A stretch of DNA of 64,000 nucleotides from VRUE01 sp963747765 (GTDB lineage Bacteria; Actinomycetota; Thermoleophilia; Solirubrobacterales; 70-9). The notes under the pieces are model-generated. The model ran no database searches. It had not been told where the DNA came from and worked only from the letters and a program-made list of their open reading frames with translations. The stretch spans positions 1 to 64,000 of the forward strand of contig CAVVGH010000006.1 of assembly GCA_963747765.1 (NCBI GenBank), given 5' to 3'. Of this stretch, positions 6,609 through 15,452 are shown one piece after another. Numbering within the stretch: the stretch's first letter is position 1; each line of letters begins with the position of its first letter. Both the position numbers and the translations under genes were made by a program.

Positions 6609-7523
6609 CTATCGGCCCGCTGCGGCCTGGCCGACGCAGCGCTTGTTCAGGCACAGCTCCGCTGTGAACGGGGAGCCGGCGAGCTGCACGGTGCCGGCCC
6701 CAGGAAGGTCGACCGAGAGAGTGCCCACCCATTCGGTTGGCGCACCTGCGGTGGCATGGAAGGTCGCCGCGCCGCGGAACGGGGATGAGGGGGAAACGGC
6801 GGCCGAGTCAGGTTGAGCGTTCGGCCCTTCGACGGAGAAGGTATCGGCTCGCGCCCGAGTCAGCGCGGTTCGCGCGATCAGCATGCCATGCCTCCTCTCC
6901 GAGGTCACGGCTGTGTAGTAGGTGTCGCCGTGGATCAGCGATTCTTCCGTCGACCTGAATGCCGTGAAGAAGATCCCCCTGCCGTGCGACCTTGCAGTCG
7001 CGACCAGCGAATAGCCCGGGGTGACAGTGCCATGGCCGACATCGGAGCGTTTGCAGACTTCTTTGAAGCTGCGATAGACATAGCCGCGAGCCTGGGTAGC
7101 TGCGACCCGCGTGAACCCCTGCTCGCCCGCGAAGCGAATCGTGCCGCGAAATGTTCCGGCCTGCTTGATCGAGGAGCGGCCCCTGCAAAACGGGGGTAGG
7201 TGCTGCGCCTCACCCGCGGGCTGGAAACGCAGCGACACTCGCCCCAAGCCAGGAAACTTCGCCTCGATCCTGTCGGGCGGGAGCTTGGGGGAGTGAACGA
7301 TGTAGATCGCAGACCCACGTTGCCTGCTGGCGGTCAGTTCGACTCGCCCCGCGGAGCGCTCGATCGTCACCTGAAAGCCCCGTGAACCCCTCAGCGTCAA
7401 CACGCTCCTTCGTTCCGCCGGAAAGGTGAAGTACCCGGGTTTCGCGGCAGCGACCGGCGGAATGGCCATCGACGCCGCGGCGATCATCGCCACCAGCAGG
7501 CCTCGGAAAACCGTCAGCTTCAT
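6609..7523 (-). CDS. Secreted protein of unknown function
   Basis: 304 residues from ATG 7523, chosen because it opens a clean signal peptide (MKLTVFRGLLVAMIAAA then SMAIPPVAAAKPG). The mature part is rich in short strand-like segments and contains three widely spaced cysteines (CRGRSS, EVCKRS, CLNKRCVG). No catalytic motif or repeat is seen. It stands alone, with the tRNA side to its left and the HPt/lipoprotein gene to its right on the same strand. An extracellular or wall-associated beta-rich protein is likely; the function is unknown. Confidence 0.7.
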   Translation of the reverse strand: MKLTVFRGLLVAMIAAASMAIPPVAAAKPGYFTFPAERRSVLTLRGSRGFQVTIERSAGRVELTASRQRGSAIYIVHSPKLPPDRIEAKFPGLGRVSLRFQPAGEAQHLPPFCRGRSSIKQAGTFRGTIRFAGEQGFTRVAATQARGYVYRSFKEVCKRSDVGHGTVTPGYSLVATARSHGRGIFFTAFRSTEESLIHGDTYYTAVTSERRHGMLIARTALTRARADTFSVEGPNAQPDSAAVSPSSPFRGAATFHATAGAPTEWVGTLSVDLPGAGTVQLAGSPFTAELCLNKRCVGQAAAGR

Positions 7524-7647
7524 CCGCGGATCCCAGAGGCACTTCCGGGGCCCCAAGCAGGGCGCCATGTCCCCTGGGGCACAGAAGCGACCGACCCGGG
7601 ACACCAGTAGACGCTCTGGTCTCCGTAAATCAGCGGGGCCATAGCAT

Positions 7648-8010
7648 CTAGGCGCTGAACAGCTGAGCGAGGGAGCGCCCGACGTCCGGCGGCTCGTCCT
7701 TGCCCTCCGCGGCGGCGGTGGCGCCCTCGGAGAGGGCCTTTGCCGCGTCGGCAATCTGGTGAGAGCGACCGCCGCGAATCGTGCCCGTCTGCTTGGCTTC
7801 GTCGAGATCGGATTCCATCAGGCCGGCCAGCTCGGCGAGCCGCCGCAGGCCCACCGCACCGGCTGTCCCCTTCAGGGCGTGCGCTTCCGCCCGCAGGGTC
7901 TCGAAGTCATCCGTCTCGGTCGCAAGTCCCGCGGCGATCACATCGCAGCGCCGGCGGGCCTCCTCGGCGAAGGACTTCAGAAGCTCCTGCTCGGAGGCCG
8001 TCTCGCTCAT
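7648..8010 (-). CDS. HPt (histidine phosphotransfer) protein, probable internal start
   Basis: 120 residues if translated from ATG 8010, in frame with the upstream lipoprotein. A weak ribosome-binding site (aagga at 8022-8026, 11 bases upstream) precedes it. The HPt signature AHALKGTAGAVGLRRL with the phosphorylatable His lies at about residue 45, and helices flank it. It would relay phosphate between a hybrid kinase and a response regulator; none is encoded nearby. Independent translation would solve the topology problem of the fusion. The tandem in-frame arrangement could reflect a lost stop codon. Confidence 0.55.
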   Translation of the reverse strand: MSETASEQELLKSFAEEARRRCDVIAAGLATETDDFETLRAEAHALKGTAGAVGLRRLAELAGLMESDLDEAKQTGTIRGGRSHQIADAAKALSEGATAAAEGKDEPPDVGRSLAQLFSA

Positions 8011-9093
8011 TCCGGTCACCGTCCTTACAGCCTGAGTCAGCTTTTCGACGCCGAAGGCACCCTCAACCGCCGCGCGGACGACCCCGTCGCGGTCGATCAC
8101 GAACAGCCAGGGCTCGCTTGGCAGGTGAAACGCTCGCAGCTGCGGCCGTACGCCCTTGTTTGGATCGTTGTCCTTGTAGATCTCCATGTGGATGAACGCC
8201 GCCCGGTCCCCCTCGGTCTCCTTGACCTGCTCGGCCACATCGACGACCGGGCCGCAAACGCGACTCTGGCAGAACTGGGGGGTCGCAAACAAGAGGACGA
8301 TCGGCTTCTTTCCCAGAACGTCCGCGTAATCCACCCGGTTCTGGGTGTCGGGCGGGATGCGCGTCGTGATCTCGCTGAGCTGGTCGTGGACGTCCGAGGC
8401 GGTCGGAGTGTGGATCGACGGTGCCCTTTCTCCAGGGCGCGGGACCTTCTTGAATTCGCCCACCACGGCGCTCGGAAGCAGGGTCGCCGTCAGCTTGTCG
8501 CCCTGCTTGATCAGCGCTGCGATCCGCCACTCTCCATCGGAGGAAAAATCGACAGTCGTCACGTAGACGGTCGACGCCGCATCGGGATCGCTGCTGGTCG
8601 TCTGCGCGCGAAAGGCCGGCTTGGTGGCGAGGCTTTCGATCGCCAGCGGGAAGGGCCCCACGGCTGGCGCTTCCAGCGCTTCGTCTCGTGCCCTCGCAAC
8701 AGCGCCCTTGCGAAGTTTGCCGTTATTGGCGACGCCGCTCTTCTGCTTCTTCGGGTTCGCGGCGGGAACCTTGGCGAAGTAAAGCGCCACCTCGGCGTCC
8801 GAGACCTGGCTGTGGTCGGTCTTGAACACACCGACGGGATAGCGGTTCGACCCTTTGTAGAAGACCATCGCCGCCGGCGAGACGACCACTTCAGCCGGGC
8901 CGTCCGCGGTCTTCACGACTTCCTTCAGCGACCTGCCCTCGGCGCTTGGAAAGTCGCCTTTCGGGGGCGCCGGTTTGCTGGCAGCCGCCTGCGTGGCCGA
9001 ACTCGACGATTCGGAGCTCCCGCCGCAGCCCGCAATCGGAGCTGCGGCCGCCAGCAGGCAGGCAAGGATGAATGTGATTCGACGCGGTGGCAT
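7648..9093 (-). CDS. Lipoprotein with thioredoxin-like domain fused in frame to an HPt domain
   Basis: Read from ATG 9093 (481 residues). It begins with a lipoprotein signal (hydrophobic ACLLAAAAPIAGCGG, with Cys as lipid site) and a Ser-rich linker. A large domain follows whose end resembles a SCO1/thioredoxin fold: VLLFATPQFCQSRVCGP with two cysteines four residues apart, and WLFVIDRDGVVRA. Without a stop codon it runs on into MSETASEQ and a histidine-phosphotransfer-like four-helix segment with AHALKGTAGAVG. HPt domains work in the cytoplasm, whereas a lipoprotein is outside, so the fusion is topologically odd. ATG 9105 is an alternative start. See the separate entry for the internal start. 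Confidence 0.7.
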   Translation of the reverse strand: MPPRRITFILACLLAAAAPIAGCGGSSESSSSATQAAASKPAPPKGDFPSAEGRSLKEVVKTADGPAEVVVSPAAMVFYKGSNRYPVGVFKTDHSQVSDAEVALYFAKVPAANPKKQKSGVANNGKLRKGAVARARDEALEAPAVGPFPLAIESLATKPAFRAQTTSSDPDAASTVYVTTVDFSSDGEWRIAALIKQGDKLTATLLPSAVVGEFKKVPRPGERAPSIHTPTASDVHDQLSEITTRIPPDTQNRVDYADVLGKKPIVLLFATPQFCQSRVCGPVVDVAEQVKETEGDRAAFIHMEIYKDNDPNKGVRPQLRAFHLPSEPWLFVIDRDGVVRAAVEGAFGVEKLTQAVRTVTGMSETASEQELLKSFAEEARRRCDVIAAGLATETDDFETLRAEAHALKGTAGAVGLRRLAELAGLMESDLDEAKQTGTIRGGRSHQIADAAKALSEGATAAAEGKDEPPDVGRSLAQLFSA

Positions 9094-9190
9094 CCCGGCG
9101 TGCATGTTATTCAGGGCGCTACCGGTGCACCCCTCCCATCGGACGGTGTATAGGGTGCGCCGAGCCGAGCGCAAGCACGAGGAGGAGAAG

Positions 9191-9922
9191 TTGGCAGATC
9201 GAGCAGCACTGATCACCGGGGCGTCGAGCGGAATCGGGCTGGCCATCGCGCGCACGCTCGCTGAGGAGGGCTATGCATTAACCGTCGCGGCGCGCCGACC
9301 GGAGAAGCTCGAGGACGCCGCAGAGGGCTTGCGCGCCGACGGGTTCGAGGTCCAGAGCGTCGCCGCCAACATGACCGACGAGGAGGACATCGTCGGTGTC
9401 TTTGCCAAGCACCGCGACGCCTACGGTCGCCTCGACGCGCTGGTCAACAATGCGGGCGTCGGCATCGGTGCGCCGATGGAGGAGATCAAGACCAAATATC
9501 TCGACATGCAGCTCGCCGTCAATCTGCGGGCGTTGGTCATCGGCACCCGCGAGGCCCTGCCGATGCTCCGCGAGGCGGGCGCCGAGCACGGCAAGGCGCT
9601 GATCGTCAATACCGCGTCGATCGCGGGCAAGGGCGGCCAGGCCTGGCTCTCCGTGTATGCAGCGACCAAGGGTGCAGTCATCAACTTCACCCAGTCGACC
9701 CACCGCGAGGTTGGCGGCGCGGGGATCCAGTGCACGGCATTGGCCCCCGGATTCGTCGACACCCCGATGACCGAGTTCGCCAAGGGGCAGGTCCCGGCTG
9801 AGGAGATGATCCGGCCGGAGGACATCGGCGAGGCCGTCCGCTTCCTCCTGCGCACGTCGCGCAACTGCCATGTGCCGGAGATCGTCTTCACGCGGCCCGG
9901 TGAGGGGCTCGACACTCCCTAG
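9191..9922 (+). CDS. Short-chain dehydrogenase/reductase
   Basis: 243 residues. TTG 9191 is preferred because GGAGGAG lies at 9181-9187; the longer frame overlaps the divergent lipoprotein gene. Classical SDR features are TGASSGIG for NAD(P) binding (about residues 10-17), NNAG at about 90, a Ser in NTASIAGKGG and YAATK as the Tyr-Lys active site, and PGFVDTPM. The substrate is not evident. It overlaps the following glycosyltransferase start by about 23 bp, so the two are likely co-transcribed. Confidence 0.85.
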   Translation: MADRAALITGASSGIGLAIARTLAEEGYALTVAARRPEKLEDAAEGLRADGFEVQSVAANMTDEEDIVGVFAKHRDAYGRLDALVNNAGVGIGAPMEEIKTKYLDMQLAVNLRALVIGTREALPMLREAGAEHGKALIVNTASIAGKGGQAWLSVYAATKGAVINFTQSTHREVGGAGIQCTALAPGFVDTPMTEFAKGQVPAEEMIRPEDIGEAVRFLLRTSRNCHVPEIVFTRPGEGLDTP

Positions 9923-11156
9923 CGAGCAGTTGCCGGCTCCCGACACGGGCCGGCGCCTGCGCTTTCTGGTCGCCGCCTTCGGCGACGCCGGTCATGCCTT
10001 CCCGGCAATCGCGCTGGGCCGCGCCCTGGCCGATCGCGGCCACCAGGTGATCGTGGAGACCTGGGAGGAGCGTCGCGCTGCGGTCGAGGGGGCCGGGCTG
10101 GGGTTCGCCGCGGCCGAGGAATACAGAATGTTTCCGCCGCCCGATCCCGACTCTGTCGACGGCAACCATGCGGCGGAGGCGGCTCGCGCGCTCCTGCCAC
10201 TGCTGGAGGAGATGCGCCCACACGTCGTGGTCAGCGACATTCTCACCCTGGCGCCGACGCTCGCCGCCGAGGCGGCGGGCATACCGCTGGCCACCCTAAT
10301 CCCCCACATCTATCCGGTAATCGAGCCGGGCCTTCCCTTCTTCTCAGTCGGCCTGCAGCCGCCGCGGACCGCACTCGGCAGGCGGGCTTGGAGAGCGGGC
10401 AGCAGAGCGCTCGACGCGGGCCTCGAGCACGGCCGCCAGGATCTCAACCGTCAGCGGGAACGGCTCGGCCTGGCGCCCGTCGCGCGCTTCCACGGCGGGA
10501 TCAGCCCCGACCTGGCGCTCGTCGGAACCTTCCCTCAGCTCGAGTATCCGCGCCACTGGCCACCCGGGGTCGAGGTGACCGGCCCGATGGCATTCGAGAT
10601 TCCGCATCCCGACATCGAGCTTCCACCCGGCGACGATCCGCTGGTGCTTGTCGCTCCCAGTACCGCCCACGACTCCGAAAACCAGCTCGTGCGCAGCGCC
10701 CTGCGAGCACTCGCCGAAGAGCCCGTGCGGGTCGTGGCAACCACGAACCGCGTGATCCCCCAGCGGCCGATCGAGATCCCACCCAACGCCGTCCTGGTCG
10801 ACTGGCTCAGCTACAGCCAGGTGATGTCGGCCGCGTCGCTCGTCATCTCCCACGGTGGGCATGGCACAGTGGCCCGTGCGCTTGCGGCGGGCACCCCCGT
10901 TCTGATCAGCCCTTTCACCGGAGATATGAGCGAGACGGCGATGCGAATCGCCTGGGCGGGCGCCGGCCTCTCGCTTCCGTGGCGCCTGTGCAGGCCGGCT
11001 CCTCTGCGCTGGGCGGTCCGCCGCATCCTCGCCGACCGCTCCATCTCCAGGCGCACAGCCGAGCTGGCCGCCTGGGCCCAGCAGCATGACGGCGCCGCGC
11101 GAGGCGCCGAGCTGGTCGAGCGACTGGCAACCCGCGCCGCAGTCGACGACGTATGA
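9900..11156 (+). CDS. GT1-family (UGT/macrolide-type) glycosyltransferase
   Basis: 418 residues from GTG 9900. The N-terminal acceptor domain opens with LRFLVAAFGDAGHAFPAIALGRAL, as in MGT/UGT enzymes. The C-terminal donor domain has the sugar-nucleotide motif SHGGHGTVARALAAGTPVLISP. Members transfer sugars from nucleotide donors to small hydrophobic acceptors. It overlaps the SDR gene upstream, which hints that the pair modifies a common compound. The acceptor is unknown. Confidence 0.85.
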   Translation: MRGSTLPSEQLPAPDTGRRLRFLVAAFGDAGHAFPAIALGRALADRGHQVIVETWEERRAAVEGAGLGFAAAEEYRMFPPPDPDSVDGNHAAEAARALLPLLEEMRPHVVVSDILTLAPTLAAEAAGIPLATLIPHIYPVIEPGLPFFSVGLQPPRTALGRRAWRAGSRALDAGLEHGRQDLNRQRERLGLAPVARFHGGISPDLALVGTFPQLEYPRHWPPGVEVTGPMAFEIPHPDIELPPGDDPLVLVAPSTAHDSENQLVRSALRALAEEPVRVVATTNRVIPQRPIEIPPNAVLVDWLSYSQVMSAASLVISHGGHGTVARALAAGTPVLISPFTGDMSETAMRIAWAGAGLSLPWRLCRPAPLRWAVRRILADRSISRRTAELAAWAQQHDGAARGAELVERLATRAAVDDV

Positions 11157-11161
11157 AAAAG

Positions 11162-11234
11162 CTCCGGGGGTGGGACTCGAACCCACAACCCCGCGGTTAA
11201 CAGCCGCGTGCTCTACCAATTGAGCTACCCCGGA
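11162..11234 (-). tRNA. tRNA-Asn (GTT)
   Basis: On the minus strand: acceptor TCCGGGG, D arm TAGCTCAATTGGTAGAGC, anticodon loop CTGTTAA, T arm GGTTCGAGTCC, CCCCGGA and discriminator G. No CCA is encoded. It lies between the glycosyltransferase and dnaG. Confidence 0.95.
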
Positions 11235-11256
11235 CCGGCGGAGGGAAATTTACCGA

Positions 11257-13032
11257 TCAGCCGCCGACGTGCTCGGTGCGGGCGATGCGCTCGACGAGGG
11301 CGGCACGCTCCCGGCTGAGTGCGGCGCGGCGCTCGTAGTCGTCGGCCTTGCCGGCAGCGACGATCTCCGCCTCGAGCCGGCGCTGCTCGAGCAGCAGGAA
11401 ATTGAGCTCCATCGCCTCGGAGGACGCCGGCTCGTCGTGGGCGAGTATGACCAGCTCGGCGATCAGCCGGGCCAACTCGTCGTCGTCGTGGGGCAAATTG
11501 GAAGCCGGGTCCTCCAGATGGGCTCGCAACCAGGCCACGGCGCGCGTGCCGGTCGCGGAGAGATGCTCATCCGTGAGTCGGGCGATGTACTCCCGCCCCG
11601 TCTCGGGGAGCGCGATGCACATCGCCAGCAGGGCACGCTCGCGACGCTCGCGTGACGTCAGCTCCGAGCCAGGGCGAGGGGCGCCATTGCCTCCCCCCTG
11701 GCCCGCTCGCTCCGACGTTTGCCCGCTCAGCGGTCGCGCCGCCGTCACCCGGCCCATCACGAGCGCCGGCTCGAGGTCGAGCCGCTCGGCGACCTGGCGC
11801 ACCAGGTCGTCGCGGCTGGCGCTCTCGCCCATTCCCGCCAGAACGGGCGCCACCTCGCGCAGCGCCCGATCGCGCTCCGAGGGCGACGTGACGCTGGTGC
11901 GATCGAGCACCAGTCCGACCTGGAAGGCGGGGAGCTCGACGCCTTCCTCGACCAGATCCCGAAATCGCTCGGCGCCCCCGTCCTCGGCCATCATCTCCGC
12001 CGGGTCCTCCCCATTCGGCATGGCCGCCACGCGGAGTCGCATCCGCCGTCCTGCCGCGACCCGCTGCGCCCGCAGCATCGCCCCCTGACCCGCGGCGTCC
12101 GCGTCGAGCGCCAGGACCACCTCCTCGACCATCCCCGACAGCGCCGCCACCTGCTCGGCGGTGATCGCCGTCCCCATCACGCCGACCGCCTCCGCCACTC
12201 CCGCCTGGTGCAGCGCCAGCACGTCGGTGTAGCCCTCGACGACCACCGCGCGCCCCGTTTTGGCAATCGCCTGCTTGGCAAGGTCGATCCCGTACAGCAT
12301 GTGGCTCTTGTGGAAAAAGTCCGTCTCCGCCGTGTTGACGTACTTGGCGCCCTGGTCGGAGCGCATCGCCCGTCCGCCAAATCCCAGCGTGCGCCCGCGG
12401 CGATCGCGGATCGGGAACATGATGCGGGAGCGGAAACGGTCGTACTCGCCACCCCCCTTGCCGCGCTGCGCCAGGCCAACGGCACGCAGCTCCTCGACCG
12501 AGAATCCAGCCCGCTGGCCGCGAAGCAGCACGCTGTCCCAGGCGCTGGGCGCGAAACCGACGACGAACTGCCGCAACGTGTCCTCGCTCAGCCCACGCTC
12601 GGCCAGGTACTCGCGGGCCTTGGCGGCCTCCTTGGAGTCCCAGAGATAGCTGGCGTAGAAGACGGCCGTTCGATCGAGCAGATCGCTGAGGCGACGGCGC
12701 TGCTGTCGCCTTGCCTCCGCTTGCGGGTCATCCTGCTCGTGCTCCAGCTCGACGCCGTAACGGTCGGCGAGCAGGTCGACCGCCTCGGCGAAGCCGAGCC
12801 CCTCCTTCTCCTGGACGAACTTGATGGTGTCGCCGCCGACCCCGCATCCAAAGCAGTGGTAGAGCTTCTCCTGAGCGTCGACCGAGAAGGAGGGGGTCCG
12901 CTCCTCGTGGAACGGACAGAGGCCAACCCAGCGGGCGCCCTGCCGGCGCAGGTCGGTGTGGGCGGAGACGACCTCGACGATGTCCGCCGCCTGCTTGACC
13001 CGCTCCAGACTCTCCCCCGAGATCAACGCCAT
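11257..13032 (-). CDS. dnaG: DNA primase DnaG
   Basis: 591 residues. It synthesises RNA primers at the replication fork. An N-terminal CHC2 zinc finger is visible (CPFHEERTPSF, then YHCFGCG). The central catalytic core has the Toprim elements VVVEGYTDVLALHQAG and LALDADAAG. The C-terminal third is the helicase-binding-type region with many Arg/Glu. Length matches bacterial primases. Start ATG 13032 lies 28 bp after the dgt stop, so dgt-dnaG form an operon as in many actinobacteria. Confidence 0.95.
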   Translation of the reverse strand: MALISGESLERVKQAADIVEVVSAHTDLRRQGARWVGLCPFHEERTPSFSVDAQEKLYHCFGCGVGGDTIKFVQEKEGLGFAEAVDLLADRYGVELEHEQDDPQAEARRQQRRRLSDLLDRTAVFYASYLWDSKEAAKAREYLAERGLSEDTLRQFVVGFAPSAWDSVLLRGQRAGFSVEELRAVGLAQRGKGGGEYDRFRSRIMFPIRDRRGRTLGFGGRAMRSDQGAKYVNTAETDFFHKSHMLYGIDLAKQAIAKTGRAVVVEGYTDVLALHQAGVAEAVGVMGTAITAEQVAALSGMVEEVVLALDADAAGQGAMLRAQRVAAGRRMRLRVAAMPNGEDPAEMMAEDGGAERFRDLVEEGVELPAFQVGLVLDRTSVTSPSERDRALREVAPVLAGMGESASRDDLVRQVAERLDLEPALVMGRVTAARPLSGQTSERAGQGGGNGAPRPGSELTSRERRERALLAMCIALPETGREYIARLTDEHLSATGTRAVAWLRAHLEDPASNLPHDDDELARLIAELVILAHDEPASSEAMELNFLLLEQRRLEAEIVAAGKADDYERRAALSRERAALVERIARTEHVGG

Positions 13033-13060
13033 GCAGCCACGGTAGCGCCAGCGGGCGCGG

Positions 13061-14077
13061 TCAGAACTTCGCCTCCTCGGGAATGGCCAGCTGCGTGAAC
13101 CTGGCGATGCAGAAGCGGTCCGTCATCCCCGCGATGTAGTCGGCCACGCGCTGGCAGTCGCTGGCCCCCGCCTCCCCCACAGGCACCTCCTCGACATGCT
13201 CCATGTAGTGGTCGAAGAGCCCCTGCAGCGTGCGCTGAACCCGTTCGCGCTCGCCCTGTGCGGAATCGCCCAGGTAGACCCGGTCGAACATGAACTTGCG
13301 CAGCCGCAGCATCGCGCCCCCGACATCCTCGCTCTGCGCGATGTCACCGGCCTCGGTCGACTGCGCGACGATGTCGCGCACCAGTGTGTCGATTCGCTTC
13401 GAGCCCGTGGGACCGAGCAGCTCGATCTCGGCGCCAGGCAGGTCGTCCGTGCGCAGGATCCCGGCCCGCAGCGCGTCGTCGATGTCGTGGTTGATGTAGG
13501 CGACACGGTCGACCAGCTTCACGATCCTGCCCTCGAGGGTCGCCGGCCTGTCGGCGCCGGTGTGGTTGAGGATGCCGTCGCGGACCTGCTCGGTCAGGTT
13601 CAGGCCCTGGCCGTCGCGCTCCAGCACGTCGACCACGCGCAGCGAGTGGACGTTGTGCTTGAACCCGGTGCCGCATTGCTCGCGCAACGCCGCATCGAGC
13701 GCCTCCTCGCCGGTGTGCCCGAACGGCGGGTGGCCAAGATCGTGTCCCAGCCCGATCGCCTCGGTCAGGTCCTCGTTGAGACCGAGCGCCCGCGCCACGG
13801 TGCGCGCGATCCCGCAGGCCTCCAGCGTGTGGGTCAACCGCGTGCGGTAATGATCCCCTTCGGGCGCGATGAAGACCTGCGTCTTGTGCTTGAGGCGCCG
13901 AAACGCCTTCGAGTGGACGATCCGGTCTCGATCGCGCTGGAAGGGGGTGCGAAGCGGGCTGTCGGCCTCCTCGACCCGGCGGTGCGCCGGATAGGAGGAC
14001 GTTGCCGATTCGGACAGAAACTCGGCCTCCCAGGCGCGGATCCGATCCTCCAGGGAAGTTGTCGCGTCCATGAACAC
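13061..14077 (-). CDS. dgt: dGTPase-like HD-domain triphosphohydrolase
   Basis: 338 residues, or two fewer if the second Met at 14071 is used. It hydrolyses dNTPs to deoxynucleoside and triphosphate. The HD-domain metal ligands are visible: RLTHTLE (His), GLGHDLGHPPFGHTGE (His-Asp) and INHDIDDAL downstream. The N-terminal FQRDRDRIVHSKAFRRLKHKTQV is the family hallmark. The position just upstream of dnaG is conserved in actinobacteria. Confidence 0.9.
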   Translation of the reverse strand: MFMDATTSLEDRIRAWEAEFLSESATSSYPAHRRVEEADSPLRTPFQRDRDRIVHSKAFRRLKHKTQVFIAPEGDHYRTRLTHTLEACGIARTVARALGLNEDLTEAIGLGHDLGHPPFGHTGEEALDAALREQCGTGFKHNVHSLRVVDVLERDGQGLNLTEQVRDGILNHTGADRPATLEGRIVKLVDRVAYINHDIDDALRAGILRTDDLPGAEIELLGPTGSKRIDTLVRDIVAQSTEAGDIAQSEDVGGAMLRLRKFMFDRVYLGDSAQGERERVQRTLQGLFDHYMEHVEEVPVGEAGASDCQRVADYIAGMTDRFCIARFTQLAIPEEAKF

Positions 14078-14083
14078 GATCCT

Positions 14084-14128
14084 AGATGAGCAGCTCCACG
14101 GCGAGGTGTGACTGGGGACGCGCCTGGT
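14084..14128. repeat. Short repeat shared with 6168-6214
   Basis: See the 6151-6608 entry. Here it sits directly upstream of the dgt start codon. On the minus strand it reads ARPQSHLAVELLI then a stop, with an earlier stop about 26 codons upstream, so only a fragment of the presumed gene end remains. Confidence 0.45.
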
Positions 14129-14214
14129 CGACGGACCCGGAGATGGCTTGATCTCAAACGGTCATCGCCATCACCCCGGAAAAGAAACCAGTGTCGATCG
14201 TTCGGTCGAATCTC

Positions 14215-14643
14215 AGAACGAGGGTGTCAAAAAGGCCTGGTGGACCCGAGACGAACATCTCGTTGATTGATTCTCGAAATTCCAGGACGAGGCGCTCGAA
14301 ATGGGCCCGGTGAACCCGAGACGAACATCTCGATGATCGATGAGAGAAACAGCCTCCCCCCTGCTTGCCCTCCTACTTGCAGGTATGGAGGGCAAACAGG
14401 GGGAGGCTGTGTAGGGCCAGGCGGTCGGGAGCTTTGGGGGACCGTCCCAGAGGACGAGGGGCTTCGGCGGAGCAGTTACGCGAGGGCCGAAGAAGGCAGG
14501 ATCGAGGTGGATGGGAGCTCCGTTCGCTCTTTGTGTCGCAGAGCGGTACAAATGACGAACGGAGCGGCTGGGGCGGCCTGAGGCGAGACTCCGTTCGCTG
14601 TTTGTGTCGCTGAGCGGTACAAAGAGCGAACGGAGCGGCTGAG
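14215..14643. repeat. Composite palindromic intergenic element, copy A
   Basis: Modules in order: two related blocks containing GGTGAACCCGAGACGAACAT-like arms (about 14240-14340); a long hairpin built on GCCCTCC...GGAGGGC (14350-14410); a spacer with GTTACGCGAGGG; and two tandem hairpins starting CTCCGTTCG and ending CGAACGGAG (14518-14564 and 14589-14635) with inner TTTGT...ACAAA pairing. It ends next to the recO stop codon. The same modules recur at 27738-28035 and, inverted, at 50940-51296. It is not coding. Confidence 0.8.
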
Positions 14644-14645
14644 CC

Positions 14646-15371
14646 TCAGGCCGCGGGGCGGAGCTGCACGTGAGCATGGTGCTCCAGCGTTTCCCCGATC
14701 GCCCGCTCGACCTGGCGCAGCTCACGCTCCTCGGCCATCGGCGCCTTGGCCAGCGGCTTGCTGATCGCCTCCACCATGAAGCGGTGGGCCCCCTCGGAGA
14801 GGGCGAATGACCCCGCCTCGCAGCTTGCGCAGACAACACCGCCACCGGCGCCGGAGAACCCCATCAGGTGCTCTGACTCCCCGCAGCGCACACAGGACGC
14901 CAGCTCGGGCGCAAATCCCGCCGCCAGCGCCAGCTTGAGCCTGAAGGAAAGCCCGGCTTCCAGTCCCGCCATCCTCTCCATGGCTGGGTCGTCGAGCATT
15001 GCCAGGTAGCGGCACAGCAGGTTGTAGGCGGGCCGGTTCGGCTCGGCCGAGTCGAGCAGGCGAAGCACCGCGTCGCAGGCGCGGGTGGCCGCAGCCAGCG
15101 CCGGACCAGAGGATCGCAGCCGGGGGTAGCCGTCCACCGTTGCGGCACCGGTCACCGTGAGAAGCTCACCGCGGCCTTCGTGCAGGAGCAGATCGAGCCG
15201 GAAGAACGGCTCCAGCCGCCCTCCAAAGCGGGATTTCGGCCGCCGCACCCCCTTTGCGATCGCCCCCACCCTCCCCCGTACCGCCGAATAGAGATGCAGA
15301 ATGCGATCCGCCTCGCCGTAACGGATGCTGCGCAGCACAACCGCCTCTGTCTTCAGCGTCTTGCCTGCCAT
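14646..15371 (-). CDS. recO: DNA repair protein RecO
   Basis: 241 residues. A mediator that loads RecA on SSB-coated DNA with RecR/RecF. The N-terminal OB-fold starts KTEAVVLRSIRYGEADRILHLYS, a family hallmark. A central zinc-binding site shows CVRCG and CASCEAG. The length is normal. It is followed by the composite repeat, which lies where a terminator would be expected. Confidence 0.9.
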   Translation of the reverse strand: MAGKTLKTEAVVLRSIRYGEADRILHLYSAVRGRVGAIAKGVRRPKSRFGGRLEPFFRLDLLLHEGRGELLTVTGAATVDGYPRLRSSGPALAAATRACDAVLRLLDSAEPNRPAYNLLCRYLAMLDDPAMERMAGLEAGLSFRLKLALAAGFAPELASCVRCGESEHLMGFSGAGGGVVCASCEAGSFALSEGAHRFMVEAISKPLAKAPMAEERELRQVERAIGETLEHHAHVQLRPAA

Positions 15372-15452
15372 CAGGCAACCGGCTCCATGGCCGCACCCAA
15401 CCGGGGCCGGCTCACAGATAGGGCCCTGCGAATTCCAGAGCTATCCACCGGC

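Noticed and set aside
11719..13098. 459-codon plus-strand frame over dnaG
   Set aside because: Antisense shadow of primase, which has a complete zinc finger and Toprim domain.
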